A DNA stretch of 64,000 bases, from NCBI RefSeq assembly GCF_003265705.1, contig NW_020313044.1, positions 3,693,644-3,757,643 of the forward strand, read 5' to 3'. Positions 23,600 through 34,510 of this stretch are shown piece by piece (position 1 is the stretch's first letter; the number at the start of each line of letters is the position of its first letter). The notes under the pieces are model-generated. The model saw only the letters and a program-made list of their open reading frames with translations. It was not told the origin of the DNA and did no database searches. This DNA is from Callorhinus ursinus (lineage: Eukaryota > Chordata > Mammalia > Carnivora > Otariidae). The position numbers and the translations under genes are program-made.

Positions 23600-23800
23600 A
23601 GGCTGCCCAGATTCCATCCGGTCCTAGGTTCTGCCAGTTAGTAACTGTTTCTTCATTTATAAAAAAAGATCTATCTATAAAACAGACACGGATATTGGCA
23701 ATATTTACTTCCTATGGTTCTTGTGAAGAGCAAAAATTTTATTGCATGCAGATCTGCTTAGCCCAGTGCCACGCACATAGGAAGATCCCAGTAAATGTAA
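23600..23800 (+). repeat. MIR SINE
   Basis: 'gttctgccagttagtaactg', 'tttcttcatttataaaaaa' and 'cttagcccagtgccacgcac' in MIR order. Confidence 0.55.
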
Positions 23801-23824
23801 AATACAACCATAATCCTGTGGTGT

Positions 23825-23940
23825 GACAGGAAGGTGATCATCTCCATTTTATGGATGAGGAAACTGTAGTTCAGAACTATTCATGTAAACTGCTCAGGAT
23901 TGCATACTATTAAGTGAGAGAGTCAGGGCAAGCTCTTAAG
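23825..23940 (-). repeat. MIR SINE fragment, reverse
   Basis: 'catctccattttatggatga', 'ggaaactgtagttcagaact' and 'gattgcatactattaagtga' resemble reverse MIR. Confidence 0.6.
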
Positions 23941-24383
23941 TTCAGAAGAGTAAAGCAAGATGAACAGAGGAAAAGAGAATTCAGTTACTCTCCCGCATCC
24001 TCCGGCCTGTGCCCCCTCCAAGAGCTTTTCTGAAAACACTATCCTCGGTCAAAATAACTTGGTGTTGTTCTTTCAGGGAGGATCAGTGTAAATCAGAAAA
24101 ACGCTGTGCTGGTCTCAGTTGATTGTCCAGAGCAGTTCAGAATAGGGGTTGGGGGTGAGTTTACAAGTCTGGCGTTTGCTTCACCATTTTCAGGACCTTC
24201 CCCAGCATCTACATTGGCTAAGACTCCAGCCCATTGATTCCCAGTCCCTGAGACCAAACTCTGGCCAGAGTTCCTTTAGCAGAAAAGAGGAAAGTGGCGG
24301 AATGTTGCCAGAAAGACCCTGGGCAGTGCCTAAGGGGGTAGGTGTCTGAAGTGGCTTATAGGATTAAGTGTAGTGGCCAATTA

Positions 24384-24397
24384 CCTCCAGAGGGCAG
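24384..24397 (+). promoter_or_regulatory. CTCF-like motif in the PCDHA constant intron
   Basis: CCTCCAGAGGGCAG matches CCASYAGRKGGCRS at 13 of 14 positions, in the same direction as the gene. It lies in a repeat-poor block of the constant exon 2-3 intron, where HS7 is expected. Motif evidence alone is modest. Confidence 0.45.
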
Positions 24398-25944
24398 TTT
24401 TTTAAATTGCAGATCTATACACATTTTTTTAAAATATGTATGTTGTTCTGGTTTTTAAATGTATTCCTTCCTATGGTGGAGAAATCAGCCAATACCAAAA
24501 AAAAAAAAAGCAAAGCCATTTACTGTAATTATGATTATATGCTCTTAACGCTTTTAAATCCCACTGGGTTGTAATCCGAATGTCAGGGAAGGGCTCTGCC
24601 TAGGAATCCAGCCCCCTGCCTGCTTGATGTGTACCTGAAGCCCTCTTCCTGGGCTCTGACGGAGGCTTGAATGCCTGTCAGTCTTGTCCTTGCCAGTGAG
24701 CTAAATCCCCTGGGACCAGAGAAGAGGGACTTGTGGGAAGTCACAGGAGGGGGAAGGGAAGCAGCACCAAATGAGGACACATTCCCTTAATGGACTATTT
24801 GCTGGTACTAGTCCTGGTGTCTTTTCCTTTCTCATCTTCTTGAAAAGGGAGTCTCTCCTTGCTTCAGCCCCCAAAGTCCAAGCATTTTATAGGCAAAGCC
24901 GGCCAAAGGTCTCTAGTACTGGAGATTAGGAGGTCAGTAAATGTTGTTTGTCGGATCCTGAAGCTATTATTTCACCTGAATGAGCCCCCGGAGGTGTTTG
25001 CTTACACATCAGCCAGAACAGGTGAGTCACAGTGGTCTGTGAGAGACTAGAGAAATCAGATTTCATTCTGCTGTACAGAAACTGGATAAGAGGGAGATGC
25101 ACCGGAACGGATCTCTCTGATTGCTTCTTGGAGTTTAAGGCTGAGTCAGACCAACCAAGACTCCCAGCAAAGGCCGAGAAGCTCAATGACATGTAAAAGC
25201 AGCTCATTAACTCTTAGCAGTCCTGCTGTGAGGGGCTCAGTCGGCCAACAGGCAGGGCCATTAATGTCCTTTAATTCTGCAAGATAAAGATATCTCTGAG
25301 CTCTGCCTCTCCAGATGACAGTCCTGAGGCCTCATGCAGAGTCCTGGCGGTGGTTGGAAAGAATTTCCATCCTGGGCTATGTGAGAGCAACTCAAGGACT
25401 GTGGAGTGGTACTGAAACCCAGTTCGCCTAGATGCCAAATCCCAGGCTTTTGCATACCAGTCTTGCTTTTGTTTCCGTTCTCTTGGGGACAGGGCCTGCA
25501 TTTTAAAGGTAAACAGGTGGGTTCTGGCTGAGCTCAAGTGCAGATTTATCTTAGATGGCTCAAAGAAATTAGTCTTAGTCCCGGAGAAAAAGCATCTCTG
25601 GCCCTATGTCCAAAGAGCTATAGATGAAGCTCCACCAGGGGAAGCACGGTGTAGAGAAGGGGATTTGGGGGAAAGAGAAAAGGTTCTTGCTTTGTTTCCC
25701 TACTGCTTTCTGGTGCTTGGACTAAATTTGCAATATTCTTAACCTGCCTTCCTGGTCCCAAGAGCTGTGCCATATATAGTTGCCCATATGTGATTCAGCT
25801 TCTTGGGCTCTCACATCGAGCGGGCGATCAGGCTTAGCACTTTCCACACGTGACTTCGCTGTCTTTAGGGACAGCGGAAGTGCAGTAAGCAGAGAACTGC
25901 TGCATCTGCCAGGGTGGCTACCACTTCTCAGACCAGTCTTTTCA

Positions 25945-26470
25945 TTCATCCACCTAGCAAGTATTTATGAAACACCTGTTAGGGGCCAGGAATTGTTCTA
26001 GACGTTGGCTGTGTCGTGGTGAATAAAACAGATATGTTTTCTGCCTCTGTGGATGTTACAGTGTCAGAAGGAGGTGAAGGGGTCACTGCTTGGCTAGGAG
26101 GGTCAGAAAAGGCCTCTGCCACGGAGCTACATTTAAGCACAGACTTGAAGAATGAGGAGTCACGCTAAGAATGGAGGGGAGATCATTCTAGACAAAAGGA
26201 AACTGTGTACAGAACTTGAGGCAAAAACAATCCCAAGGGGTGTTTGAGGAACTGAAAGAAGGCCTGTGTGGTAAGAGGGAGACTTGTAGATGAGATTGGA
26301 GAATAAAAAATATCAGATTATTGCAGGCCTTTATACCCCATGTTAAGGAGTTTGCCTTTTTTTGTTGTTGTTAAGGCAGTAGAAAGCTTCTGAATAATTT
26401 TAAGCAAGGGAGTGATGTAATCTGGTTTCTATTTTTGAAGGATTTTACTGTATGTATGTTATACTTCAGT
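25945..26470 (+). repeat. Ancient interspersed repeat, family not assigned
   Basis: A common mammalian pattern: 'agcaagtatttatgaaacac', 'gaataaaacagatatgtttt', 'ggtcagaaaaggcctctgcc', 'aaagaaggcctgtgtggtaa' and 'taagcaagggagtgatgtaa'. Related pieces lie near 54.0 and 54.9 kb. Confidence 0.55.
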
Positions 26471-27239
26471 TTTTTAAAAAGGAGGAAAGACTTAAGGAAT
26501 GAAGAGAACTCTGGCTCCTGGCTGGAGGGCTAGAGGGAGGGCTGAATGAGGAAGATGCTCTTGCTGTAATTCACATTCGGGATAATGGTGTTCTCGGGGG
26601 AAAAAGTGACAGTTCAAATGGGGAGAAGATGACAAGGTCAAGGTGTATTTAGGAGGCAGGAACGACAGGTATTGATGGATGACATATGGAGAATGGCTCT
26701 GAAGTTGCTGGCTGGAGCATTCAGGTGAGTGGAGTACCAGTTATTGAAACTGTAGAAATGTAGAAAGGACTAGCTGAGAGGAATCAGGAATCCCTTCAGC
26801 TTGAGATGGTCCATGAGGCTTTCCAGAGGAGATATGGGATAGGCATTTGGAGACATGAGACTGGAGCACAGAGGGATAGGAGGGGCTCTAGATAGAAATC
26901 TGTGTCTCATCAGCATATTTGGACAGTGTGGATGCCCATGGACATGGCTGAGATCCCGACAGGAGTGAAGAGAAAGAAGAGAAGAAGGTCTCGGGCCAAC
27001 AGAGAAAGGTCAGGACAGGGAACTTGTAAAACCCAGTGTCTCCAGAAGGGGCTGACAAATGCCGCTGAGGGGTTCACGACAGCACAGACTAAATTGTGAC
27101 CACTGGCTTTGACAATAACGTGATTAGTGGGCTCAACACGAGCACTGTTATAAAAGTAGTGCTTACAGATGCCAGATTAGAAGAGGCAGGGAAGTGCTAG
27201 GGCGGGAGATGGAAAGAGCAGATGTAGAGAATCCCAAAC

Positions 27240-27725
27240 TGCAGTCAAACACTAACGGTTTCTCTGGCAGAACTTTTCATGATTCCACCGAAGGAGCAGT
27301 GTCAGATACAAGAACGCTACCGTGATGTCAAAGGGTTTCAATGTCATGGCCACTGGGATTACTTTGCCCAGACAGATCATTACTCTTCCTCTCTAGCTCT
27401 GACCTCTACTCTTCTGGAAGTCATTGTGTCTTCCAGCTGGACTCTTGGGAAAGTCTTGCATCGAAAACCCCTGTGGGTGCATAATAATTTCCCCCAGTCT
27501 CCAAATTTCATCTCTCCTCTGGAATCTCCTTTGACTTTCTCAAGTATAATTAATAATCTTCTCCTCTGGAATCCCAAAAACATTTCACATGTACATGGGT
27601 CATTGCATTTACCCAATTGCCTTATAATCACTCGAATGTCTGTCCCAACTAGACTCTGAGCACACTGAGGGAGGAGACTGGGTTTGGAAAGTAAGGTTGA
27701 CTCCCAGTGCTTTGCCCAAATAGAC
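27240..27725 (+). mobile_element. L2 LINE 3' fragment
   Basis: 'gaatgtctgtcccaactaga' followed by 'ctctgagcac' and 'cccagtgctttgccc' are L2 3'-end features. The 126-codon frame at 27279 overlaps it and is judged noncoding. Confidence 0.5.
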
Positions 27726-28384
27726 CCATGTTTACAACAGGATCCTCTCCTCCTGTGCTGGGCAGTAGCCCCCCCCCCCCCCATCTTTCCATCGCTTCTC
27801 TGCTTCATCCAACCACCCCTCAGAGTTACGGTGCTACAGTTAGGATCAAATAATTGATTCAACTAATTTATCTTTTGTTTTGGACAGAGTAGGTGTCAAA
27901 TACATGTGTAGCCAAAATGTCCTCTAATTCACATGCTAAGAATTAGCATATTCTTCTTCTTCTCCTTTTCACATCTGAAACTGCATCATGTACCTCTTGT
28001 GCAGGTTTTTCCCCATCACCTGAAGACAATTAAAGCACTTTGAGTATAATTGCAGACAAGGGTTCTGCAATCCCTTGGCAGTTCTTAGTTTAGGGGGCAT
28101 CGTCTACTTACTCAGCTGCCTCTTCTGTTATCAGCATTATCGAAACCTCCATTTTAAAAATTATGACAGCAAACTTGAGACCCCAGAGGCCCTGAGAAGT
28201 GGCTGGAGAAACGGTAGTATAGTACCTGACATCAAATGAGATTCAGGTATTTCAGTGGTGTTTACAAGAACAAATGCCCAGGGCATCTTTCAGTGTAGAA
28301 AGGCTAAAAAAAGTTAACAACACTAATTGCTCCAGGGAATGCCCTGTTTACAACAGCTCTTAGAACCTCAGGTCTTGTGGGATT
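27726..28384. other. PCDHA: Intron sequence without gene
   Basis: A C13 run sits at about 27770. Otherwise unique, no feature supported. Confidence 0.4.
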
Positions 28385-29156
28385 TTTTTGTTTCTTTTTT
28401 TGAAAGAGATTCTCTTTAATAATATATTTTTTTTCTTTTTACTGAAGTATAGACATACAAGTTTCAGGTATACAGTATAATGATTTGATATTTGTCTACA
28501 TTGTAAAATGATCACATAAAGTCGAGTTGACATGTCACTGTACAGTTACAAAAGAATTTTTTGTGTGTGATGAGAACTTGAAGATCTACTCTCTTAGTCG
28601 CTTTCAAATATGCAATACAGTATTATTAACTGTCATCACCACACTTTATGTTATATTCCCGTGACTTACTAATTTATAACTGGAACTCTGTACTTTTTGA
28701 TCTCCTTTACCCATTTCGCCCACCTGTCGCCTTCCTGCCTCTGGCCTCCGCCAGTCTGTCCTCTGTATCTATGAGCTTGGCTTTTTGGTTTTGGTTTTGT
28801 TACTGTGGTTGTTTTTTAGATTCCACATATAAGTGAGATCATGCAGTATTTGTCTTTTTCTTTCTGACTTATTTTGCTTAGAATAATGCCCTGAGAGTTC
28901 ATCCATGTTGTTGCAAATGGCAAGATTCCATTCTTTTTATGGCCAAATAATATTCCATTATATAGATTGTCAAACCTAAAAATAAAAGAGCCAGTTATTT
29001 TACCAGCAAAATGAGTTTATTAGGGAATAGCTGAGGAATTGCAATTTGGGACAAGCAAGTTATGACAAACCGCAGGCAAGTCCAAAGAGACAAAGGAAAG
29101 GTCACCTCTTATTAGGTTTTAGGAGGAAACTGGGGAGGGTTGTTTCTTTTTTTTTT

Positions 29157-29349
29157 TTTTTTTAAGATTTTATTTATTTATTTGACAGAGGGAGACACAG
29201 CGAGAGAGGGAACACAAGCAGGGGGAGTGGGAGAGGGAGAAGCAGGCCCTCCACTGAGCAGGGAGCCCGATGCGGCTTGACCCCAGGACCCTGGGATCAT
29301 GACCTGAGCCGAAGGCAGACGCTTAACGACTGAGCCACCCAGGCGCCCC
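29157..29349 (-). mobile_element. Carnivore tRNA-derived SINE
   Basis: Reverse SINE, target duplication 'ggggagggttgttt' on both flanks. Confidence 0.95.
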
Positions 29350-29381
29350 GGGGAGGGTTGTTTCGAACAAAAGTTCTTTGG

Positions 29382-29546
29382 GGGGGCACCTGGGTGCCTC
29401 AGTCGGTTAAGTGTATGACTCTTGATTTCCGGTCAGGTCATGATCTCAGGGTCATGGGATTGAGCCCAGCCTCCAGTTCCATGCTCTGTGGGCAGTCTGC
29501 TTGAGATTCTCTCATTTCCTTTCCCTCTGCCCCTCCCCCTCTAAAA
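29382..29546 (+). mobile_element. Carnivore tRNA-derived SINE
   Basis: Forward SINE with a short A tail. Target duplication 'aaagttctttgg' on both flanks. Confidence 0.93.
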
Positions 29547-29801
29547 AAAGTTCTTTGGAAAAGAACAAGAGTCTGAGATTGTGGTGGTTTCTCTTTGGCT
29601 TCAGGTGGTGGTTAGTGTGTTGTTGCTAGGACAGGGAGAGGTTGTCCTTTTTTTTTTTTTTTTTAAAGCAGGAGATAAAATTCCTATGTGAAAAGAATCT
29701 CTCTTTGTCAAGTTAAGAATTACCTTCCTTCTTCCTGCTGGTAGTGCAGGCTGTTGGAGTGGTATATGTGAGAGTGTTCCCCGCTTAGGGCTTCCTGACT
29801 C

Positions 29802-29903
29802 CTTTTTTTTAAGGTAAGCTCTACCTGCAACCTGGGGCTTGAACTCACCACCTGGAGATGGGGAGAGTCTCATGCTCCAGGGACTGAGCCAGCCAGATGC
29901 CCC
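29802..29903 (-). mobile_element. Short carnivore tRNA-SINE
   Basis: 'gggcttgaactcaccacctg' and 'ctgagccagccagatgcccc' in reverse. Duplication 'cctgactcc'/'cctgacccc'. Confidence 0.75.
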
Positions 29904-30064
29904 TCCTGACCCCATTTTAAATGAGATTTTCTTTACTCATTTTTACAGTATTTACATTTTCTTTATCCATTCATCCGTCTCTGGACACCTTGGTTGTTTC
30001 CATATCTTGGCTATGTAAATAACACTGCAGTGAACATAGGGATGCACCTATCTTTTCTTTTTGT

Positions 30065-30257
30065 TTTATTTAAGATTTTATTTATTTATTTAACAGAGAG
30101 AGAGACAGCAAGAGAGGGAACACAAGCAGGGGGAGTGAGAGAGAGAGAAACAGGCTTCCCGCGGAGCAGGGAGCCTGATGGGGGCTCGATCCCAGGACCC
30201 TGGGATCATGACCTGAGCTGAAGGCAGACGCTTAACGACTGAGCCCCCCGGGTGCCC
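30065..30257 (-). mobile_element. Carnivore tRNA-derived SINE
   Basis: Reverse SINE inside L1. Target duplication 'ggatgcacctatcttttc' on both sides. Confidence 0.95.
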
Positions 30258-30289
30258 AGGATGCACCTATCTTTTCAAGCTAGTGTTTT

Positions 30290-30488
30290 AATTTTATTTT
30301 TTTATGATTTATTTATTTGAGAGAGAGAGAGCGATCTGGGGGAGGAGCAGAGGGAGAGAGAGTCTTAAGCACAATCCGTGCTGATTGCAGAGCCCAACAC
30401 GGGGCTCAGTCTCAACCACCCTGAGATCATGACCTAAGCTGAAACCAAGAGTCGGAGGCTCAACCGGCTGCATACACCCAGGTACCCC
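30290..30488 (-). mobile_element. Older carnivore SINE
   Basis: Reverse SINE with the longer 'agagtcttaagcacaatccg' middle and a diverged head ('acacccaggtacccc'). Confidence 0.85.
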
Positions 30489-31969
30489 AAGGTAGCATTT
30501 TCTTTGGATCAATACCCAGAAGTACAGTTACTGGATTTATGGTATTTCTATTTTTAATTTTTTAAGGAACCCCATACTGTTTTCCAGAGCGGCTATACCA
30601 GTTTGTGTTCCCACCAGCAGTGCACAAGGGTTCCCTTTCTCCATGTCCTCACCAACACGTGTTATTTCTTGTCTTTTTGATGACTGTCATACTGACAAGT
30701 GGAAAACGACCATTCCGTGTACCTGTTGGCCAAGTGTATGTCTTCTCTGGAAAAAAGTCTATTCAAATCTTCTGCCTCTTTTTTAATCAGATTGTAGGCA
30801 TTTTTGCTGTTGAGTTGTGAGAGTCCTCCATATATTTTGGATATTAACTACTTAACAGATATATAATTTATAAATATTTTCTCCCATGCAGTAGGTTGCC
30901 TTTTCATTTTGTTGATGGTTTAGTTTGTTGGACAGCAGATTTTTAGATGTAGTATAGCTTCTTTTTGCTTTTTTCACTTTTGCTTTTAGTGTCAGATTAA
31001 AAAAGACTGATGTCATGGAGCTTATTGCCTATGTTTTCTTTTAGGAATTTTATGCTTTCAGGTCTTACGTTCGAGTCTTTAATCCGTTTTGAGTTTATTT
31101 GTGTGTGTGGTATAAGACAGGGGTCCAGTTTCATTCTTTTGCATGTAGCTGTCCGGTTTTCCCAACACCACTTACTGAAGAAAATGCCCTCTCCCGAGTG
31201 TATACTCTTGCCTCCTTTGTTGTAAATTAATTGATCATATATGTGTTGGTTTACTTCTGGGTTCTCTATTCTGTTGATTTCTATCAAAAGAGATTTCTAA
31301 TCTCTATTCCATTGATTTAAGTGTCTTTTTATGACTATAGCTTTGTAATATAGCTTGAAATCAGGAAGCATGCCTCCAGGCTTGTTCTTTTTTCTCATGA
31401 TTGCTTTGGCTAGTTAGGGTCCTTTGTGGTTCTATACAAATTTTAAAATGTTTGTTCTATTTCTGTGAAAAATGCCATTGGAATTTTGATAAGGATTACA
31501 TTGACTCTATAACCATATTAATTCTTCCAGTCCATGAGCACAGAATATCTTCCCATTTATTTGTGTCATTTCTTCAATTTCTTCCATAAATATCTTCGAG
31601 TTCATAGTACAGGTCTTTCACCTCCTTGGTTAAATTGATTCCTACTTCTTTTATTGCCTATTCTGCTTTGATCTAGTACATTTCCCGTCTTATTCTCAGG
31701 CAAAATCATCACAACCATATTCTTTAGGAAATTCTTCACAAGGAACCAAAAGTATGTCACTAGAAAATTAGATTTCCAGACCCTCTGGTGAGAAAATCTG
31801 CCCTCCTGATTGTTTCCAAACTCTGACCTTGCCCTCAGGCTTGAAGAAAGAACCGCTGATTTCTCAGGGGGCCAGGCTCGTCTGTGCAGCTTCCCCTGTC
31901 TCCCACCCACTCGCGTGGCCTGGAAGGCGTGCGTTGACTCTTGCTGACTTGTGACGTTCTGTCTTTCAG

Positions 31970-32280
31970 AACCGGAGGCCGGAGAGGTGTCCCCTCCAGT
32001 CGGTGCTGGTGTCAACAGCAACAGTTGGACCTTTAAATACGGACCAGGCAACCCCAAACAATCTGGTCCCGGTGAGTTGCCAGACAAATTCATTATCCCA
32101 GGATCTCCTGCAATCATCTCCATCCGGCAGGAGCCTACTAACAGCCAAATTGACAAAAGTGACTTCATAACCTTCGGCAAAAAGGAGGAGACCAAGAAAA
32201 AGAAGAAAAAGAAGAAGGGTAACAAGACCCAGGAAAAAAAAGAGAAAGGGAACAGCACGACTGACAACAGTGACCAGTGA
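31970..32280 (+). CDS. PCDHA: Protocadherin-alpha constant exon 3, A-type C-terminus
   Basis: The terminal coding exon. AG at 31968-31969 is the acceptor; the first two bases complete a Glu codon and 102 further codons lead to TGA at 32278-32280. The reading frame starts [19 protein letters not shown] and ends [10 protein letters not shown], which looks unchanged from the human tail as I remember it. Visible motifs are a proline/glycine stretch ([12 protein letters not shown]), FITFGK at 32164-32181, which fits the WIRS consensus for binding the WAVE regulatory complex, and a run of eight lysines after KKEET. The tail is cytoplasmic and is known to bind Pyk2/FAK and the WAVE complex in neuronal migration and dendrite growth. 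An internal GTGAGT at 32072 is the donor for the B isoform. The upstream residues of the open frame (MTFCLS) are intronic. Confidence 0.97.
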
Positions 32281-32510
32281 GGTCACCTCATGGAAACAAG
32301 CCACTTAGCCAGTTTTTGTAATAATGGCAAATCTCTCCCATGTAGCAACTCCCCACTCCCTTCTCCTATCTCCATGAGCCCTCTCCTATAGACCTCAGAA
32401 ATCTGCAGAAAGTGCCCTGTGTCTGTGTAGATCACATTGAACAGGTTTTGTCTTAAAAGCTTTACTAAGTCTGGTGTTAACTCTTTCTCTCCATTCTGGC
32501 TTGTTTTCAG
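32072..32510 (+). other. PCDHA: Alternative (B-type) intron inside constant exon 3
   Basis: The donor is G|GTGAGT at 32071/32072, inside the Gly codon after KQSGP. The acceptor is TTGTTTTCAG ending at 32510. Removing these 439 bases deletes the rest of the A-type tail and its stop. Frame is kept, because the leftover G joins AA at 32511 to make Glu. Known PCDHA biology includes A and B splice forms of this exon. Confidence 0.85.
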
Positions 32511-32581
32511 AACCTAAAAAGCAGACCCAAGTTTCCTTTCTCCTCCGCCGAAAAGGAGAGGCTTCCCAGTCCCGCCAGTGA
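32511..32581 (+). CDS. PCDHA: Protocadherin-alpha B-type terminal exon
   Basis: Read in the frame set by the 32072 donor, this segment gives E-PKKQTQVSFLLRRKGEASQ-SRQ and a stop at 32579-32581. It matches the alternative PCDHA C-terminus I know (EPKKQTQVSFL...RRKGEASQ...RQ). The B-type tail lacks the FITFGK WIRS-like motif and the lysine run but brings its own small basic segment (RRK). In A-type transcripts the same bases are 3' UTR. The intact frame and good acceptor argue that this isoform is under selection. Confidence 0.85.
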
Positions 32582-33423
32582 GAGGTTGGACTCTCTGCCC
32601 TGTGTTCCGGGGATGCTGTCTTGATGACACTTGCAGGGCAGGCTCACAGGCTTTGAGATTGAGCAGCTTGGGTGTCGGTGGCCACTGGCTTTGTGTGGTC
32701 ACGGGCGGTGCACGAGTGCCGGACATCGGCTGGGAGGGGCCAGATGAGACTAGTTGGCACGAGGAGGGCTGCTGGGAAGAAAGGCAAAGGAACAGCGGGG
32801 TTGCCAATCCAGGGGGGGAATGCGAAACGAAAAGGGACCAGGCTGTCTAAATCTTACAACTCAAGAGGCAGTGGCCACCCTCCCGCAGACAAAACTACCC
32901 CCACTCACGAGGCTCTAGGAGGCCTCGAATCTGTCGGCTGTGGTGTCATGATCCCTAAAACCCGCAGTACACCGACAGGCCAACAGCTCAGTGATGAACG
33001 GGGCCGACCAGGGCAACAGAAGCAGATCTGAGGAGTTTGCTGTGGATGTCCTTGTGCTCACTTTATTACAAATTCTTTTGCACACAATGTTTATGAAAAG
33101 GCCAGACCCTTTTCCAACACATATGCAAAAGCAAACGCAAAAGAAAACCCCAACACCTCACTTTATGCTGTTTGTTGTTTGATAGATTTATTTACAAAAG
33201 AGAAAAATCTATAACTATAAATCTTTAAAGAGAAATATGACTACAGTTCCCCTCAACTCTCCTCAAAAGAGAATCCAGTATACGGCCATTGAAATGACCA
33301 TTGCTGCTACAGAAGTGCTTTAAGAGAATTGCCTGAAACATCTGTATTATACTGGCCACCTGCCAATCACAGCTTTACTCTTTCAGGTCACTCTGGGGCT
33401 GCCTCTTGCATGTATTAATTACT

Positions 33424-33461
33424 AAATAAAAGGATCTCTCTCTCTCTCTCTCTCTCTCTTT
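33424..33461. repeat. (CT)n run in PCDHA 3' UTR
   Basis: About 12 TC units immediately after 'aaataaaaggatc'. Confidence 0.9.
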
Positions 33462-33916
33462 TCTAAGAAACAATTCTGTGCACTTTGAATACACAACCTT
33501 CTCTAGCCAACTATATCAAGACCCCAAAATTGAAGAAAAATCATTGTTTTCTCATATATACAGTGAGCCGACTTTTTAACCCTCGAATTCTGTGGTTTGT
33601 CTTGGTGTGCTAGCCCACACCTTTTCTTTGGCTTAGTTTGCCTTTTTTAGAACACTCTGAATTGCTAATCTTGCTAACACCTATGATGTTACCTGAAATC
33701 AATCTCCCATATGTATGCTGTATGCTATTATAAGACTCCTGAAATATACTTACTCTGTGCTTGTGTATGTGAATGTTAATGCAACTATTACCTAGAGTGA
33801 ACTTTAAGCTTTATTGTTGAATGTAATTCCATTATATTTCCTTTTGTACACCTGTGAAAAAGTGGAGTAGTGTTTTTTTAACCATTGTTTAATCAGCTTT
33901 TGTGTATGAAAGACAC

Positions 33917-33922
33917 AGTAAA
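33917..33922 (+). terminator. PCDHA: Probable PCDHA poly(A) signal (AGTAAA)
   Basis: AGTAAA is a known variant hexamer. It sits about 1.64 kb after the A-type stop, followed by a T-rich and then GT-rich segment. No canonical AATAAA lies between 33430 and 34170. Confidence 0.5.
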
Positions 33923-33942
33923 ATTTCTTTCTTAAATCAAGA

Positions 33943-34510
33943 CACTGGTGATTCAAGGAATTTTATTTATGGTCAGCCAAGAGCTGTCTCTTGCCAAGAC
34001 TCCTGCTGGCAAGGGAATGGATAAAGCTGTTTTTTTCTAGTAACAATTCTGGAATGAATACCGTAGTTATTCCCTAAGGGTACGCAAGCACAAAATTTAT
34101 CAATCTGACCTCGCTGAAGTCGCAGAATGCTTTGAAATTCTAATGACATCTGGAATATCAGCTCATATCGAAGAATAAAATTTACTGTCACCTTAGATAA
34201 GAAATTTTAATTTTGTTAAAATGTACAATTTAGAAGTTTTAATTATCTTTTCAAAGTTATCATAAAAGAGGTAGGAGTCTGTTATTAAAACAAAAACATT
34301 AAATCTCCAAAAAAAGCCTGTTTTGTCTACTTTTAGCTTCATTCTCCCATACTTTGAAGGGTGTGTAACTTCAGCTCTGCAGGATTGCATGGGGTAAAAC
34401 TTGTTGCCAACACATGTGAACCATTGCTACATTGTAGGTTGTGATCATTTTGCCCCATTGAACCCATGTATCTGACCTTACGTGCCTTTTGAATACTAGG
34501 AGAATCGGGC
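33943..34510. other. Sequence after PCDHA 3' end
   Basis: Unique DNA. It could be 3' UTR if a distal poly(A) site (AATAAA about 34175) is used. Confidence 0.35.

Larger units (their letters stand above)
22900..25600. other. PCDHA: Repeat-poor intron block, HS7 candidate region
   Basis: Mostly unique sequence with only diverged MIR pieces at 23.6-23.9 kb. It holds the CTCF-like motif at 24384. A 188-codon frame at 22963-23529 has no recognisable domain and is probably chance in GC-richer DNA. Confidence 0.4.
28970..29945. mobile_element. Unclassified composite insertion in L1
   Basis: The L1 sequence stops at 'attccattatatag' and resumes at 'cattttctttatccattcat'. The intervening 0.97 kb is not L1. 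It holds three SINEs within about 500 bp of unrecognised sequence ('aatgagtttattagggaata'...), possibly an LTR or lineage-specific element. Confidence 0.45.
28385..31670 (-). mobile_element. Old L1 LINE, antisense, directly upstream of constant exon 3
   Basis: 3' UTR complement ('agtatagacatacaagtttc') at the left, ORF2 C-terminal remnants at the right. The minus frame at 30997-31287 keeps SKWCWENRTATCKRMKLDP and INSKRIKDSNVRPE, typical ORF2 tail. Many stops and indels show it is older than the 14.3-kb copy. It is broken by a composite insertion (28.97-29.95 kb) and two SINEs, and ends 300 bp before the PCDHA acceptor. Confidence 0.88.
2007..31969 (+). other. PCDHA: PCDHA intron between constant exons 2 and 3
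   Basis: The intron begins GTAAAG and ends GTCTTTCAG. At about 30 kb it holds most of the repeats listed here. In mouse and human this intron is reported to contain the PCDHA regulatory site HS7 (recalled from the literature). Repeat-poor blocks that could hold conserved regulatory DNA are 4.4-5.6, 21.8-22.2 and 22.9-25.6 kb. Confidence 0.9.
32281..33942 (+). other. PCDHA: PCDHA 3' untranslated region
   Basis: Sequence without transposons follows the A-type stop, consistent with a conserved 3' UTR. It includes the B-type terminal codons and a (CT)n run near 33437-33461. The most likely end is the variant poly(A) signal AGTAAA at 33917-33922, with cleavage about 15-20 bases later and a GT-rich stretch (ctggtgattc) following. 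AATAAA at 33425 could serve a shorter form, and AATAAA-like signals near 34175 and 34677 a longer one. Confidence 0.6.

Noticed and set aside
27380..27862. 160-codon minus ORF and 126-codon plus ORF
   Set aside because: They overlap each other and an L2 3' fragment; neither has coding features.
31602..32304. Minus-strand ORFs of 221 and 112 codons over PCDHA exon 3
   Set aside because: Antisense shadows of the real coding exon; the Phe/Leu-rich parts are the complement of the lysine codons.
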